Shown here piece after piece: positions 38,601 to 51,529 of a stretch of DNA of 64,000 bases (its first letter is position 1; each line of letters opens with the position of its first letter). The notes below the pieces were generated by a model. That model searched no databases. It was not told where the DNA came from and saw only the letters and a list, made by a program, of their open reading frames with translations. Position numbers and translations under genes: made by a program. This DNA comes from Antitrichia curtipendula (taxonomy: Eukaryota > Streptophyta > Bryopsida > Hypnales > Leucodontaceae). The stretch is from positions 45,015,912-45,079,911 of the forward strand of contig OX579636.1 in assembly GCA_951230915.1 (NCBI GenBank), in the 5' to 3' direction.

Positions 38601-39689
38601 AAGCATAATGTAGTTCAATATTACTCTCATAGGCATTGTTTTCATGAATTTATTTTTCTTCCATGTTTTTGACTGTTACCTATTATAGGCAAAATATATC
38701 CATGTGTTTCCACATAACCCCACCTACCATGGTCATTTATTCATGTCCAACCCCATCAAAATCATCTCTAAGTTAAAGAAAATCACTTCCAACCATGTTG
38801 ATATGCACCCAAATCCATCAACCGATAACCTTGATCCCCATCATAATGAGTCTTTTCATTATTCTTGTTCTATCCTAGCCCAACGTCCTTTTGCCTCCTA
38901 AGTTTGTCCACCAGTTCGAGGCAAGATAAGGTTAATGGTATAAGAGTTTGCGCTAATCCAAGGTAGACAGGGTTGGAGGAGTTCAAGTTACCATATTTGA
39001 CACCAAGCTCTAAACCTCAATCCAATCCTCTCTAATCCCACCCTTTTCATTGCCAATGTCACTTTGTTCACAGAAGGTGGAACTCTTTGACACTCCAATG
39101 CTGCTTTGACCCGTCATCATTGATTGCCTTTTGTTTGTTTTCTTGAATTAAATCGGTGAGTTGTAAGCTTGAGAGGAGTGTCGCAATTCTACCTACTATT
39201 ATAGCTCTTATAGGGTTCTTAACTCATCATTTGTATATTCTCCTTAAAAAAATCTCATCTTCCTCCAATTCTTCACAAAAGAAGTCTCTCCCTTTCTATT
39301 TTTGAGACAAGTCTCTCCTTTCTGCATCTTGATCTTCAGTATCAAAATATTTGTGGTTGTATTTATGCTCACTATCGAATGTTTGACACCCCCAAAATTG
39401 AGAGTCCCGCTATGCCCCTAACCGAGGGTTGGCTGGCAATGACTACACGGTGTTGACCAATCTGGGCCTCCACCTGCATCCATTGTCCAATTTCCTCCCA
39501 TCTTGTGGCCCCTTCTATCTCCTTAACTAGAAATCAAGGTTGATTGCCTCGTCTGCCATGCCGCACAAAGTGGAAATTCTCCAAAATTTACAATTCTTTT
39601 TTCTTTTTTCTTGGAACACATCTTTTTTGTCCATTGAAAGGATTACAATTACTCTTGAACCATAAACTCAATTGTCATGAGAATTATAT
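38601..39689. other. Intergenic DNA beside the transposase relic
   Basis: Possibly the 5' part of the same piggyBac element, but no further protein similarity is recognisable. A GC-richer patch at 39390-39560 has broken frames only. Confidence 0.4.
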
Positions 39690-39820
39690 TCCTAAGCGAT
39701 CCTCAGAAAATTCTCTCTCCTAAAAAGTGATAAAAAATTGGGTCAAAAAACCCAATAGTACAAGCCTACCCAAATTCCATTTTGTCCCGCAAGGGAACAA
39801 TGGTCCTTTTGTTAGGGCTA
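39690..39820 (-). mobile_element. T1 fragment, copy i (minus)
   Basis: CCCAAATTCCATTTTGTCCC, AAGGGAACAATGGTCC and TTAGGG match the reversed left end of copy b. A separate scrap at 39850-39888 reads GAGAAAAATG, then GATCCTTTAGGGG and TTAA, a plus-orientation T1 right end. The internal body is missing. Confidence 0.6.
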
Positions 39821-40423
39821 TACTGTGCTCAAAAAAACATTATTTGAGGGGAGAAAAATGACATTGAAAATGATCCTTTAGGGGTTAATGATTCAATGAA
39901 CAAACAAAGCAGTTCAATACTAATTTCAATACTAATTTCAATGCTAAAACACTAGTGCAAACTTATCCAGAGCATTCAGGGATTAATAAATTAGCTAATT
40001 GTTCCCCCAGAGTCCCCCCCAAACAGTACCTAAAAATAGAACAAATGATGCCCTATCTAAAGTTACAAATTGCAGTATGTCTCTAACTTACTGTTTTGAT
40101 TGCACAGAGTGTCCTGGGATAATGCAAATTTTTTAATTATGAAAGAAACGAATTAAAAATCTAAAACTTCTGTTAAATAGTTTGGGCCGAAATGCTGTAA
40201 CTTAAGTTCTCACTGTTGCCTGCAGATTCTGGAAGGACAAGGAAAAACTGCAATTTTAAAAAATAAAAATAAAAATAAAGGCCTGTGTGTGAACCAAGAG
40301 TTGGATCCTTCCAAGCCCTGGCTGCCTGCTGGCGCACATAAATACTGCCTATGTAGAGTCATACAGTCAGCCCTTCATAAGTGCTAGGGCGCAGACAATA
40401 CTGTAACACATAGAGAGCAAGGT

Positions 40424-40640
40424 TTAGGGTAACTACACCTAAAATTGTCTTATTAAGCTTTGTGGCATAACCGATAGGCTCTAGAAAACGAACGACAATT
40501 TTCGCTTGATGGTGAAGGGTGATAAATCAAAATACAAGTGGTTCCATCAATTTTTGAAAGCATCGGGAATTAGTTACAAATTTTCAAAGATGCAAGGTGT
40601 AGGGTGCTATATGTGTCGTGTAGATGATGCCAAAAAAATC
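40424..40640 (+). mobile_element. R2/R5-related fragment
   Basis: It begins with TTAGGGTAACTACACCTAAA, an R2-like terminus, but continues with interior blocks like the R5 copy at 25434 (ATACAAGTGGTT, ATCAATTTTTGAAAGCAT, ACAAATTTTCAAAGATGCA). This mix suggests that R2 and R5 belong to one wider group. The right end was not identified. Confidence 0.45.
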
Positions 40641-41989
40641 CATTTGATGCACTAATAGTATCAAAAACATGTCATGGAAAAGAAATAAAAACAAGAAGAG
40701 AGTGTATCCAAATCCGACCACTTGTGAGGAGGCTATCTTTATAATATTATAATTAGGACCACGGATTTTTTTAAATCCCGAAAACGACCTCCAACACCAC
40801 CTTATACTTGTTCTTCTGATGCTCATCATTTTAGGTATCTATCATATTTTGTTTCCCTTCATAAGTAGGAGTCGATGTTTATGAGTGGTTGACTTTGGGT
40901 GAGGTTACTTTATTAACATTTAACACTTTTGATCCTGATAATATGTAACATTCACAAATTTTACATTTATAGGACTTCAAAAGTAAATAGATAACGTTTA
41001 TAAAGATACAAGATGAAAGTACCAAAAACATGAGTCGTCATTCATCTAAGTTGGTTGAAAGAAATAATCAACAATAGTTCTTCTACACGCCAAGATTGTA
41101 ATTGGTTTTGAAGTGCTTAGATATTCTTAAAGAATCACATGACGTCATTAAGTCTTTGCTCTAAAAAATTCTTCAAAGTCTCAAATACACTCTCAGCATC
41201 TTTGAATCCTACAACTTTTTCCAATTTTTGTCAACTTTATCACTTGTCAAAGTCAACTTAATGAAGAAGGGACCTAAACATTTCATTTCTCCACAGCTTC
41301 ATAGTAGGAGCCTTCGACCAGCCAACGCAAAGCACACTTTTGAAAATCTCCCTCACAGTAGACATGCCAACTCCAAAATTAGCTCGACCCTGGCCAAATA
41401 AGCACACAAAAAAACATCCTACTAGGCCCTTGCAACTCTTTACCACATTTGTCTGACTATGTTCTTGTTACAATTTATGTAGTTTTTTTTCCTCCAAAAA
41501 TAGTACCTTCCACCTTTGAGAGTACAAAACAACAATGGATATCCAAATATATTGTGCGGAAATATGGCGAGACAAGGTAGAAAACTAGTTTGCAAGTGGA
41601 GCCTTGAAGGATGGTTGAGCCTATGAAAAACAACATTTGGCGTGATAAGGTAAGTGGTTCAAAAGTGCCCCTCTTCTTTAAACAACTACGTAGGGAGCTC
41701 TGAAATGGAAGAGTAAATGGTTCTAAAATGGATTGCCACGATGTGAGAGCATAATTAAGGGTTGTCAATGGATGGAATAAGAGCTAGGGAGGGTCCATTT
41801 CAAAGCCAGGGGGTATCCATTTAATTTTTCTAAATGGAAATTGATTGCCCAATTGCCTTCTTACAAATGTTAAAAGAATATAGGGTCTGTTTAAGTTTAG
41901 TAAGGGTCACATTTAGGAATTTTTTATATTACTTTTTGAATGCCGACCCTCTTCATTTTTGGTCAAGCCATATCTTTTTTCAGACTACA
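40641..41989. other. Intergenic DNA, no gene recognised
   Basis: Short frames only, the largest 97 residues on the minus strand (41475-41768), without known motifs. Confidence 0.5.
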
Positions 41990-42240
41990 CATGTGTGGGT
42001 TTTGCAAGGCCTAGGATCACAGATAGGTGCCTATGACAAAATTCTTTGAAAATTCATAAGTAATTCATAAATGCTCCAAAAAAAATGAAACCACTTGTGT
42101 TAGATTCTGCATCAATTTTTCTTCAGGTGATAAAAAAAAATATATTTTTGGGCATTTGAAAACCATCAAAAAGGCCCTACAACCCTTAAAGGTTCACTTT
42201 TTGAGCTACCTCCTTTACTTTTGTTGTGAAAAGGTGGAGA
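41990..42240 (-). mobile_element. R5 fragment (minus)
   Basis: Reverse complement of the left half of the 25434-25855 copy: shared blocks include the reverse of AAGGAGGTAGCTC, of TTTAAGGGTTGTAGGGCC, and of ACACAAGTGGTTTCATT. Only one terminus is visible. Confidence 0.5.
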
Positions 42241-44099
42241 TGCTATTATTGCTTCCCACTTGGTCGTGTATATGTTTTACGGGAGCGCAAATCTTCGTAA
42301 CACACCATGAGATTTTTTAACACTTATGGAGGTAACACCACCTTAATGGAGGGCTGACTCTGCATGTCAATGGTACAATTTTATGCCAGACAGTGTAATT
42401 ACTAGGCCCATACTAAAAACAGTGGTAAGAATTATTAAAGCCCCCCCCTCCCCCCAATCTGCACTCCTGGAGGTGCATGCCACTGCTGTCACCCAAGGTG
42501 ACTCTTGTAAACTGACTCGACCATGGCTCTGTGGGGCAATCAGTAACTTTACTTAGCACCCAGAACACACTAAACCTGGAATCCACACACAATCTGACTA
42601 CTAAGTACTGGCTACCAGGGGCTCTCAAAATGTTGGGTACACTTGCCCAAAATTGCAATAGCTAATTGGGGGATTTAGAGAATTGAAACGAAAATTTGGG
42701 TATGTCGTCGTACAAGTAACACACTTGCATGAAAATAATTTTTCAATTTTTTTAAAAACGTTTGTTTAGTAAAAAGAATGAGAATTCTTTGGTAAAAATT
42801 TCACAAAGTTTATACAAGTGTGTTACTTGTACTTCAACATGTCCAAAATTTGTCGAAAAAAATCTAATTTCTCAGTTAATTATGGCAATTTTTTAACTGT
42901 ATAAATACCTATAAAAGTCACTCTATGTTATACTATGACACATTATACACTGAATCAACATCAAAGATGTCAACAACAATCACTACCCCCCTATACAATT
43001 GTCATCACAATGCCCGTAGAATTAATACAATAGTAGCTTGCCAAGAAGGAGTTCATTGTAGGTAAAATGGTTGCTTTGATTCCATGGAGGTGGATGAATT
43101 TTATTTGCTTTCGTTTCATTTTCATTTATAAAGAAACACAAAAGTAGGCAATGGCAATTGAAATTATAAATTTTTTAACAAAGTATTTTGTAAAGAGAAT
43201 TGTCTCCATCCTTCCTTTGGGGCTAGTGTAAATAAAGAATATGTTCATCTAGGGTTCTACAACATTTTCCCAACGAAATGATGTCAATCTCCAAGACTAC
43301 GTGTCCTTGTTAAAGGATAGACTTTGCATGAGCTACTAGTACCACAAAGATGTTGGTATGTTATGAATTGTTGAAATGAATCGTCCATTGAATTGTCCAA
43401 AAGAGTGACAAGAACCTTGTAAACCCAGTATGAAGTGCAATTGTAACAATTGTATTGCTCATCTAAAATAATTGCAATATTTTCCTTAAAGACACACTAG
43501 ACATAGCATTTTATATGGTTACATTTTTGTGATACTTTTTTCATCTATAGGATGGTAGTTCCTATCAAACTCACTCCATTACTCTCACTCAAAGCTTTGA
43601 CTGTGGTCAAAATATCAATTCTTCTTCTTCTTCTAAGTTCCTCATAACATAGATATGTACTTTGAAAGTTGCTTATATTTGACCCTTAGGATGAGATGTA
43701 GGAATACTATGAATTTCCTTTTAAGTAAGTCAAGCCCACCTTGTAAGAAAGAGGTTGGAATATTAAAGACCCCCCAATCTCATAGTAATCACACTCTCTA
43801 ATATCACATTCAAGAATATTCTTATAAGACCCCCCAAAGTGTACCCACATGGTTGGACACCTTCCACATGTTCCATTTCGTCTGCACACATGTAATAAGA
43901 GTTTTTCGGGCCTGGAGCCAGTGACATAAACGAGTTCAAAGCCAAAGCTAATGCGTCTGGAAGGGAACCAATGTACCCCAAAAATGTACACTGCACAGCC
44001 CCAGTAACTTTATTATTACTGGAGAGCCAGCCGCTGCAACTGGGGGACCCTCCCCAGGTGCTGGCTGATATTTTCTGCACCCCGGGAAATCTACCAACC
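42241..44099. other. Intergenic DNA upstream of the SEUSS-like gene
   Basis: No gene seen. GC rises gradually after 43850. Short related phrases (CAGTAACTTTA, TACTGGxxAxCCAG) occur near 42540-42610 and 43990-44030, hinting at a further short repeat that is too degraded to define. Confidence 0.45.
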
Positions 44100-45621
44100 C
44101 GGAGTTCAAATCTACGACCCCCCTTGGATTAATTCCGGACCCTGCCCGCCCTCCTCGAGCGAGGAACCGTGGACAGGGGGAGATTCCCGTGGAAGACGCC
44201 CGCGGACGCGCGTCTACGGGCGTCCCCGTGCGTCCGCGTCGGCGGCGAGGACTTTGTACCAGGCCCGCAGGAGGAGCAGCAGCAGCAGCAGGGCACTCTA
44301 GTGCAAAGGCCCAGCAGGAGGAGCAGCAGCCTGTTGCCTTCGCTGCGAGGGAGTCTGCGACTGCTTGTCGTGCAGGGAAACCCGGATGCAAAAGGAAGGC
44401 AGGCAACATAGCACCCCTCCACCAAGCCTCCCGGGAGTTGGCGTGTGGCGGATGGCAGGAATGTAGTCGAAGCTTTGTTCTTGGGCGGTGGGGGAAAACC
44501 GCACTTGTGCAGACTGTCGGGATTCAAGCTCACTCAAGCTCACTCGCAAACTCCCTCCCTCCCTCGCGAAGCTTACTCCCAAAGCTTACTCCCACTGCTG
44601 GAATGGTGTTGCAATGAGAACGAAGCCGAAGCTCCCAGTTCCGGAAGCTCCGTAACAGAGTCGGTGATGGAAAAGTCGGGGGTCCCGTGAGCATGCGTTT
44701 GTTGCTGTGGAAGCGCTTTTGATGATGACGATGATGAGGACGACGACGAAGAAGTCTAATTCCCAGCAGCAGCAGCAGCAGGTTCCACCATGATCATTGC
44801 AAAGGAGGAGCCGACGATGACCTAGTATTTGTGAAGACCTTTGCGAGACCGTTGCGGGGATGCTGGGGGCATTAGGAAGAAGCAGGAGGAAGCGAGTAGG
44901 GGAGACTTTTCGCCTTGGGAGAAGCTCCTCGTCGTCTTCGTCGTCGTGTTGACATCCCCGGAGTTTGAAAGTGTGCGAATGGTGTCGCTGTCGTCGCCGT
45001 CGTCGTCGTTGCTGCTGTTGCTTTTGGTGGTGTCGTCGTCGTCGTCGTCGTACTCCATGGTCGGGCGAGGGGGAAGCTCTGAGAATGGTGAAACTGGGAA
45101 TGCGGTTTGCAAGGGCGAGAGGATGGTGGCGTCCTTCTAGTCCTTATGGCCGAGCCAAGCCTGTCTGTGTCGATGTGCCGACAACGGTGGTTAACGGCAC
45201 CCTGTATCCCTGCCGATCCTCTCCTTGGCTGACGTTTTTGAGCATTGCTCCTTGAGCCCCTCCCTCCTACCTTTCCTTCACGGCGCCCTCGATGTGCTTG
45301 CCAGAGCTTTCTTCACAAGTACTGGAAATTTAGTAAGCGAATGCAGACAGGCTAACGTGAAGCTCCCCGTGACGACGAATCCCGCGACCTCACTATGTGT
45401 TATTCTTCTGTGCGTGGACGAGGGTAGAGTGCCGGCCCAAGTTGCAGGGGGCGGTACCTGTTGCGTGCCCCTTTTGCGTTCCCCTGTTGCGTGATGGACG
45501 AGTGTCGGAAGTGTCGGAAGTGCAGGAATGTAGGTTCCTGGAGATCTGCTGCTGCTGGTGGAGGGATTGTTTGGGCCTTGATGTAGCAAGCTGGAAGATA
45601 CCAGCCTTACTGGCGTAGTAG
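44100..45621 (+). promoter_or_regulatory. GC-rich leader/promoter of the SEUSS-like gene
   Basis: GC content jumps here compared with the AT-rich DNA upstream. It contains CAG/GAG runs (44270-44330), a GAT/GAC run (44720-44755), CAG repeats (44764-44783) and TCG repeats (44930-45055). Long open frames on both strands are side effects of high GC and trinucleotide repeats. Two in-frame TAG codons directly precede the ATG at 45622, so the coding region does not extend upstream in that frame. The region probably contains the start site and a long, perhaps spliced, 5' UTR with upstream ATGs. The start site cannot be placed by eye. Confidence 0.55.
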
Positions 45622-48600
45622 ATGGCTGGTGCCCAGGCCCAGACCGTTTCTCCGAGTTCTCTTCTTCTCCGCGGCTCGCCAGCGGGCAATGTCAATGTGC
45701 TGCCCAACGGTGGTGGTGCGGGACCTTCCTCCGGGCAGTTGCCCTCCCTTTCCCACGTAGCAGGCCGGCGGGCGCAATTTGGGGGAGTCAACATGCTCGC
45801 GGGCTTCTCCAACAACCCTTTCCTCAATGGAGGGTCCAATCCCGGACTCTCAGGTGCGTTTTTGGTCGTCCGTTCTGCACTTGCTTGGTTGCTCTTTGCT
45901 TAAGGTTGTGGATGCTGGGAAGCATTTGAACCAATATGGAAGCTTGGAGTTGGGAGATCACTCAAGAGGGATCACTTGGGATTGTACGAGAGGCAAACTC
46001 TCTTTGTGATCAAATTTTGCATCGCTGAATGGATGAATTTCTTCTGCAGTTGCAAAGGGGGAGGTTGTGGACCACTTTGAGTGATAGTGGATGGATGTTC
46101 CCGTTTCTGGGCAAAAGACCGGACATGCTTACATTGCTAATTGAAGGTTTATTTAGTGTACGAAGAGATGAGTTGCTGTTGGGAACAGAGGTCGGTATGG
46201 CGGGATCTTAACGGTTTGGGTGTCCTTTTCCTTAGAGCATACCGGCAACAATGCTGCAGTTTCTGTTTTGCGTAGTTTGCTGAATGGTTGTTATTTGCTT
46301 GGCGTTCGCAGGTATTCCGCAGAGCTTGACTGGGACTGGAAACTCAGGATTGAGTGTCGGTGCCACGTCTTTGATTGCTGGCTCGAATTCCGACTTCCCT
46401 GATCTGCAGCCGAAGAACTTGCCCGTGGCCTCTGAATCGCTTGCACTCTCTGGTTTAGCTGGTATGGGGTTGCCGACTTCACCGGTGTCCATCTCCTCTA
46501 CGATCGTGAACTCTATGGTCAATCAACAAGGAAACTCGTCCCTCTCCCGTTTAGAGCAGCAGGTAAGCTGCTCAGTATGGTGTGCATTGCGAGTATTCCA
46601 ATTTTTTTGCATTTGCTTTTATCATGAATTTCCTGGTATGCACTATTTTTTAGAGTTGTATTGTTATGCTGGAAGTGTGGACAATCAGTGCCAAAGACGG
46701 GTTTGTCATACTCGTATGCATGTTAGCATTGACATTCAGTTGACATACGGGGGCTAATCAGTTTTGCATTGCATTATGTTAAATTTTGAACGATAGTATT
46801 GACAGTGCTTTCCAAGCTGCTGTTTGTCTTGTTTCCTACTCGGCATGTACATGACCCAGCTATCGATATTAATATGCCCATGGGGTGTTTAGCTGACTCG
46901 GTTCTTGTTCTTTATACAGTGTTGAGGGTTGGCACAGGACAGCATTTGAAAATTGTATACTTCGTCATGATGTGCCTGAATTATAATCATGGATTTGTGG
47001 ATATCATGACTAGTTTCTTCAAGAGTAGTTTGCGTCCTCTGCACGATTAGGGGTGTGTGCTGCTCGTGGACTCTAACTGCGTGACTTACAGGCTTCGCCT
47101 CGTTTGTGCAGGATTTATTGCTCCAGCAGCAGCAGGTGCGCTCCGCTACACCTCCATTGTCCGCGACGGCTCAGTTGTCCCAGTTGTCTCACCTCACGCA
47201 ATCCATGCATCAGGATAGGTCTCTGCAAGCCTCGCAGCAAATAGCAGCTGGCCAGCAGACTGTTGGACTTTCCAGCGGGGGTGGCTCACAGCTTCTGGGC
47301 GTGGGTGGTAACCAGCAGGCCTTGTTGTTGGGAGGTGGATCACAACAGGTTAACGGCTTAGGTCCGAGTGGTAATATGCAACAGGGCAAGGCGAGTGGGT
47401 CATCTCCACAACAAGCCCTGGGCGCAGTGAAAGTAGAACCCCAGGCTTTGGTGGGTCACTCCTTACAGCAGCAGCAGCAGCAGCAAATTCTGATTCCAAA
47501 GATGGAGGTGAAATCAGAACTGGACTTCGATCAGAAAGTAAGCACTTTTGATTTGCTCCTATGATTTGAAGGCAGGGTATTTCTGTGACTTAGTAGCTTG
47601 CGTGATGTGTATATGGTTTGGAGTTGATGATTTCAGCTTTCTCTGGCATATGGACTAGGTATAGATAGTGATGTGTACCGCTCTTGTAATAACAAGTACT
47701 TGGATTTTGATGATGGCCCGTCAGGTGGGGCAGGGGCAGCACACAATGCATCAAGCGAGGTCTGGCAACAATCTGGGTCTTACACAATCGGAAATGCAGC
47801 TGCAAGAAGTGCTGCTGCAGAGGCAGTCAAAGCAAATGCAGGCTCAATTTAGTGCTTTGCAGCAGCAGCGACTACTGCAAGGCCTCCCGCCGCAGCAGCA
47901 TTTGCATGACACGGCCAGCTTGCAACTGCAGCAGCTGCAACAGCACCAGCATCACCAGCAACTCCAGCTCCAGCAACAGCAAGCTAATTTCTTGCAGTCT
48001 GCAGGTCAGTACGCTTTCTTTATTTGTGCGAGTGCCACTTTGTATTTGCTTCCTGATGAGTATTCATCGGTCTATTAGAGTGCTCATTTCTTGAACGGAA
48101 AAACAGCTATTTTCAAATGGAGAGTTTGCTGTATTTGAAACTGTAGCTAAGTTTCACTCAATGCCTGGCTGCCACATGGCCATGTTGTTTTGCTGATTGG
48201 TTGAAGGGTCGTGATTTTGTTTTAGTGTCTTCATTATTAGATGGACAGGGCAATGTTTACGACAACTGTAATATTTCTAGACCTTTGCAAATTTCAGTGA
48301 CTTTGCTGGTTTGTCACTACGCGATGTTCCTGTCGCTGCTTGGAACTGATTGGAGTATTTTCATCTTTAGGTGTTAGGAAGCATCCAGATTTTGAGGCTG
48401 GAGGATGTGCGAGGAGACTTATGCAGTACTTGTATCATCAAAGACATCGCCCTCCTGTGAGTAATGTTATCGTACCGTGGCTTTCAATATTGTCCAATAC
48501 ATCTCTTGTCCAACTATCTCTTTTCAAAGTTTTAAAGGCTATATCAATCGTGTTCAGTCAACCGTTTGTTTTAATTATAGTACCTTCTGTAGAGACCTTT

Positions 48601-51497
48601 TCAGAAAATGCCAATAGCAAAGGGAAACTAAACTGTGGCATGGTTTTGGTTGATGAATTCAGGACAACAACATTGCTTTTTGGCGAAATTTTGTTAACAA
48701 GTATTTTGCGCCAAATGCGAAGAAAAGGTGGTGTGTTTCCCTGTATGTCAGTGGAGGTCGTCAACCCACTGGGATATTCCCACAGGTATGTGATTTTGAT
48801 CACGGTTTGCTTACCATAAAACAGGTTCTCTAGAAATAGTTGAGTCCTTTTTGAATGAATCATGGCCATGGCTTTTCCTCAATTCTCTTACGATAAAAAT
48901 TCGTTATGAACTTTGTTGTGTCTTCGAAGACTGACAGGTTTGTTATGTCTACGGCTAATATGCCTTTTTAACCTTCAAGTTCCTATGTGTCCCGAAGCGG
49001 TTGCTTCCATATCTCTAGGAGTAAAAGAAATTATTTAGAAAGCGTAAGGTAACAAAATGCATCAATAGAAAGAAGAAATCTTACTCCATATTTTTGAACG
49101 ATAGTTACTATAATCGACTATTAGCTTCCAAAGTGAACTTTCTAGTTTAGCTTGGGCCCTTCCCGGTTAAAGTTAGGTGAACTGAAGAATGCTCACAAGT
49201 TTGTGCTACTATGGTTCTGTCAGGATGTTTGGCACTGCGAGATATGTGGGACCAATCCTGGTCGAGGTTTTGGTAAGCTCTAAATCAATTTCTTCTCTCC
49301 AATGTAAACTGTATTTTTCCGCTTGGCTTAATCTTGGCAGGCTGTTTGCGACTTTACGAAGTAAAGGTTTTCCTACGCTTTTACTAAGGTTTTCCTTGGG
49401 TCCGAGTGTGCACAGAGACGACAGTGGAGGTACTTCCAAGGCTGTTCAAGATCAAGTTTGATAGTGGCATTCAAGAGGAGCTTCTGTTTGTAGATCTACC
49501 CCACGAGTATCGCCAAGCTTCTGGACACATGGTGCTAGAATATGGCAAAGCCATTCAGGAAAGCGTTTTTGAACAACTACGTGTTGTCCGGGAAGGGCAA
49601 CTGCGCATTGTATTCTCTTCAGAATTAAAGGTGACCACCTCCTAATGACCCCGTTTCTATAAAATGGGTAACAAATTTATCTGCCGTGGTGCTAGAGAAG
49701 GAGCCTGCTAGCGGCCACTTAAAATTTGCTGTGAAGTTAGATGACACTATTTGGTTCACTTTAACCATTGAAGATACTTCGGAGTGTTTATTTTGGGAGA
49801 TGTGGAGAGATCTTCTTTTAAAAGGAGCCGAACCTATCGAGAATAAGTTTTTATACACGAATATCTTACGCAGTTCAAAGTGGGAGGTTGCAGACCACTT
49901 TAAGTGACTGTAGATAACCCTGTTTCCATTCAAATATCAGTGGCCATAGGCATTTAGCCTAAGTCATGCTTACACTCAATTTTTAATTGAGGTTCAATTA
50001 CGTGTATGAGTAGATGAGTTACTGTTGGTTTTGAGGTTGGTATGGGATCAGGTCCGTAACTATTTCAGTATCCGCTACCTTAGGTGGGAGCCATGGTCTT
50101 TATTTGAATTAAAAGATGTTTTACTTCGTACTGTATGAAACATTAATGAAGGGGTATTGTCTTCGCAGATTTTGTCTTGGGAGTTCTGCGCTCGGAGCCA
50201 TGAAGAGCTCCTGCTTAGAAGGCTCATAGTACCACAGGTATGTAGCTCTTGTCACCGCTCATTTGTGCAGTAGTTATCTTTTTGATTTATTATACGAGAT
50301 GAGAGGGGTTGACCGTGAGCTCATATCCATTTTTGAAATCAACACCATAACTGGATTCAGTTCAGAAGTTTTCTTGTCTGAGATCATCTTTGATGTTCAG
50401 GTGAATCAGCTAGCACAAATTTCTCAAAAGTATCAAAATTCACAAAATGGTGGAGCAGGAGTTTCAGCTCAAGATCTTCAAACTAATTGCCATCTGTGAG
50501 TTTATCTTCTGTTTCCAGGGTTCTGTGTTTTGAGAACTTGATTGTCCCATTAATGACCATGCTTTGAGAAATCATCAGCGAAAAGTATGCACAGGGGAAC
50601 GACTAGTATGAGCCATGCTGTACCGGTGTCAATATAATCAAATTCAATTTGTCAGAGAAGCCGGCGTGGAAATGAAGTCTTTGCTTCTTCTTGGCGATAT
50701 TTTTATTGAATGTTAGGTGGTGCTTGTCGAGTAGAGGAGTCAGGATTGAAGTGAATTTGCGTTCACTCTGGTCCACAGTCTAGAAACGCCTTCAACTTGG
50801 GTTCATTTGGGTGCATTTAAAGGGGACCCTTGTAGGGTAATTTGGGGTTTGTGCAACCAGTTTTGTTTCTGGTATTAGCACGCCACGCTCTTGGTTTCCT
50901 GCTCGCGGGACGTCTGTAAGTTGTCCCAGGGTGCTGACAAACAAGACTTTGTTTTGGAAGGTTTGTGACTAGTGCTCGGCAGCTTGCTAAGAATCTGGAG
51001 CTGCCAACTGTCAATGATCTTGGCTACACCAAGCGCTATGTGCGGTGTTTGCAGGTACCACGACAATCTAATTTCCCTATATAACGAAGCTTGACTGTAG
51101 ATCTACTTGGTACATTTTGATGACAACGACCATGAATACACTAACACTGATTATCTGTGTGCAGATTTCCGAGGTTGTCAACAGCATGAAAGATCTCATA
51201 GATTTCAGTCGTGACAACAGTGTGGGGCCTATAAGTACGGCTTCTTCTCATCAACGCTGGCTGTTACCTATTCTGATGTATTATGGTGTTCTCTCTTGTT
51301 ATGTTTCCCTTATATCATATCAGCTTTGAAAATTAGAACTTCCCTCAGTAGTGCCTTGCTTTGAACTTTTGACCAAGCTTGGTCATGGCACTCGTTGTGC
51401 AGCAAGTTTACACAAGTTTCCTCGGAGAAGCGATGGAAGTAGTCGTACCATGCTTCGAAATGCTCAAATAAGGGCCCTTCAAGAGCAACAAGAGCAA

Positions 51498-51529
<32 letters not shown>

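Noticed and set aside
43948..45140. Several overlapping frames of 90-153 aa on both strands
   Set aside because: They overlap in many frames within a GC-rich, trinucleotide-repeat leader; none has known motifs or splice continuity.
49686..49907. 73-aa frame in intron 8 of the SEUSS-like gene
   Set aside because: The flanking exons 8 and 9 join in phase and match the family without it, so it is intronic.
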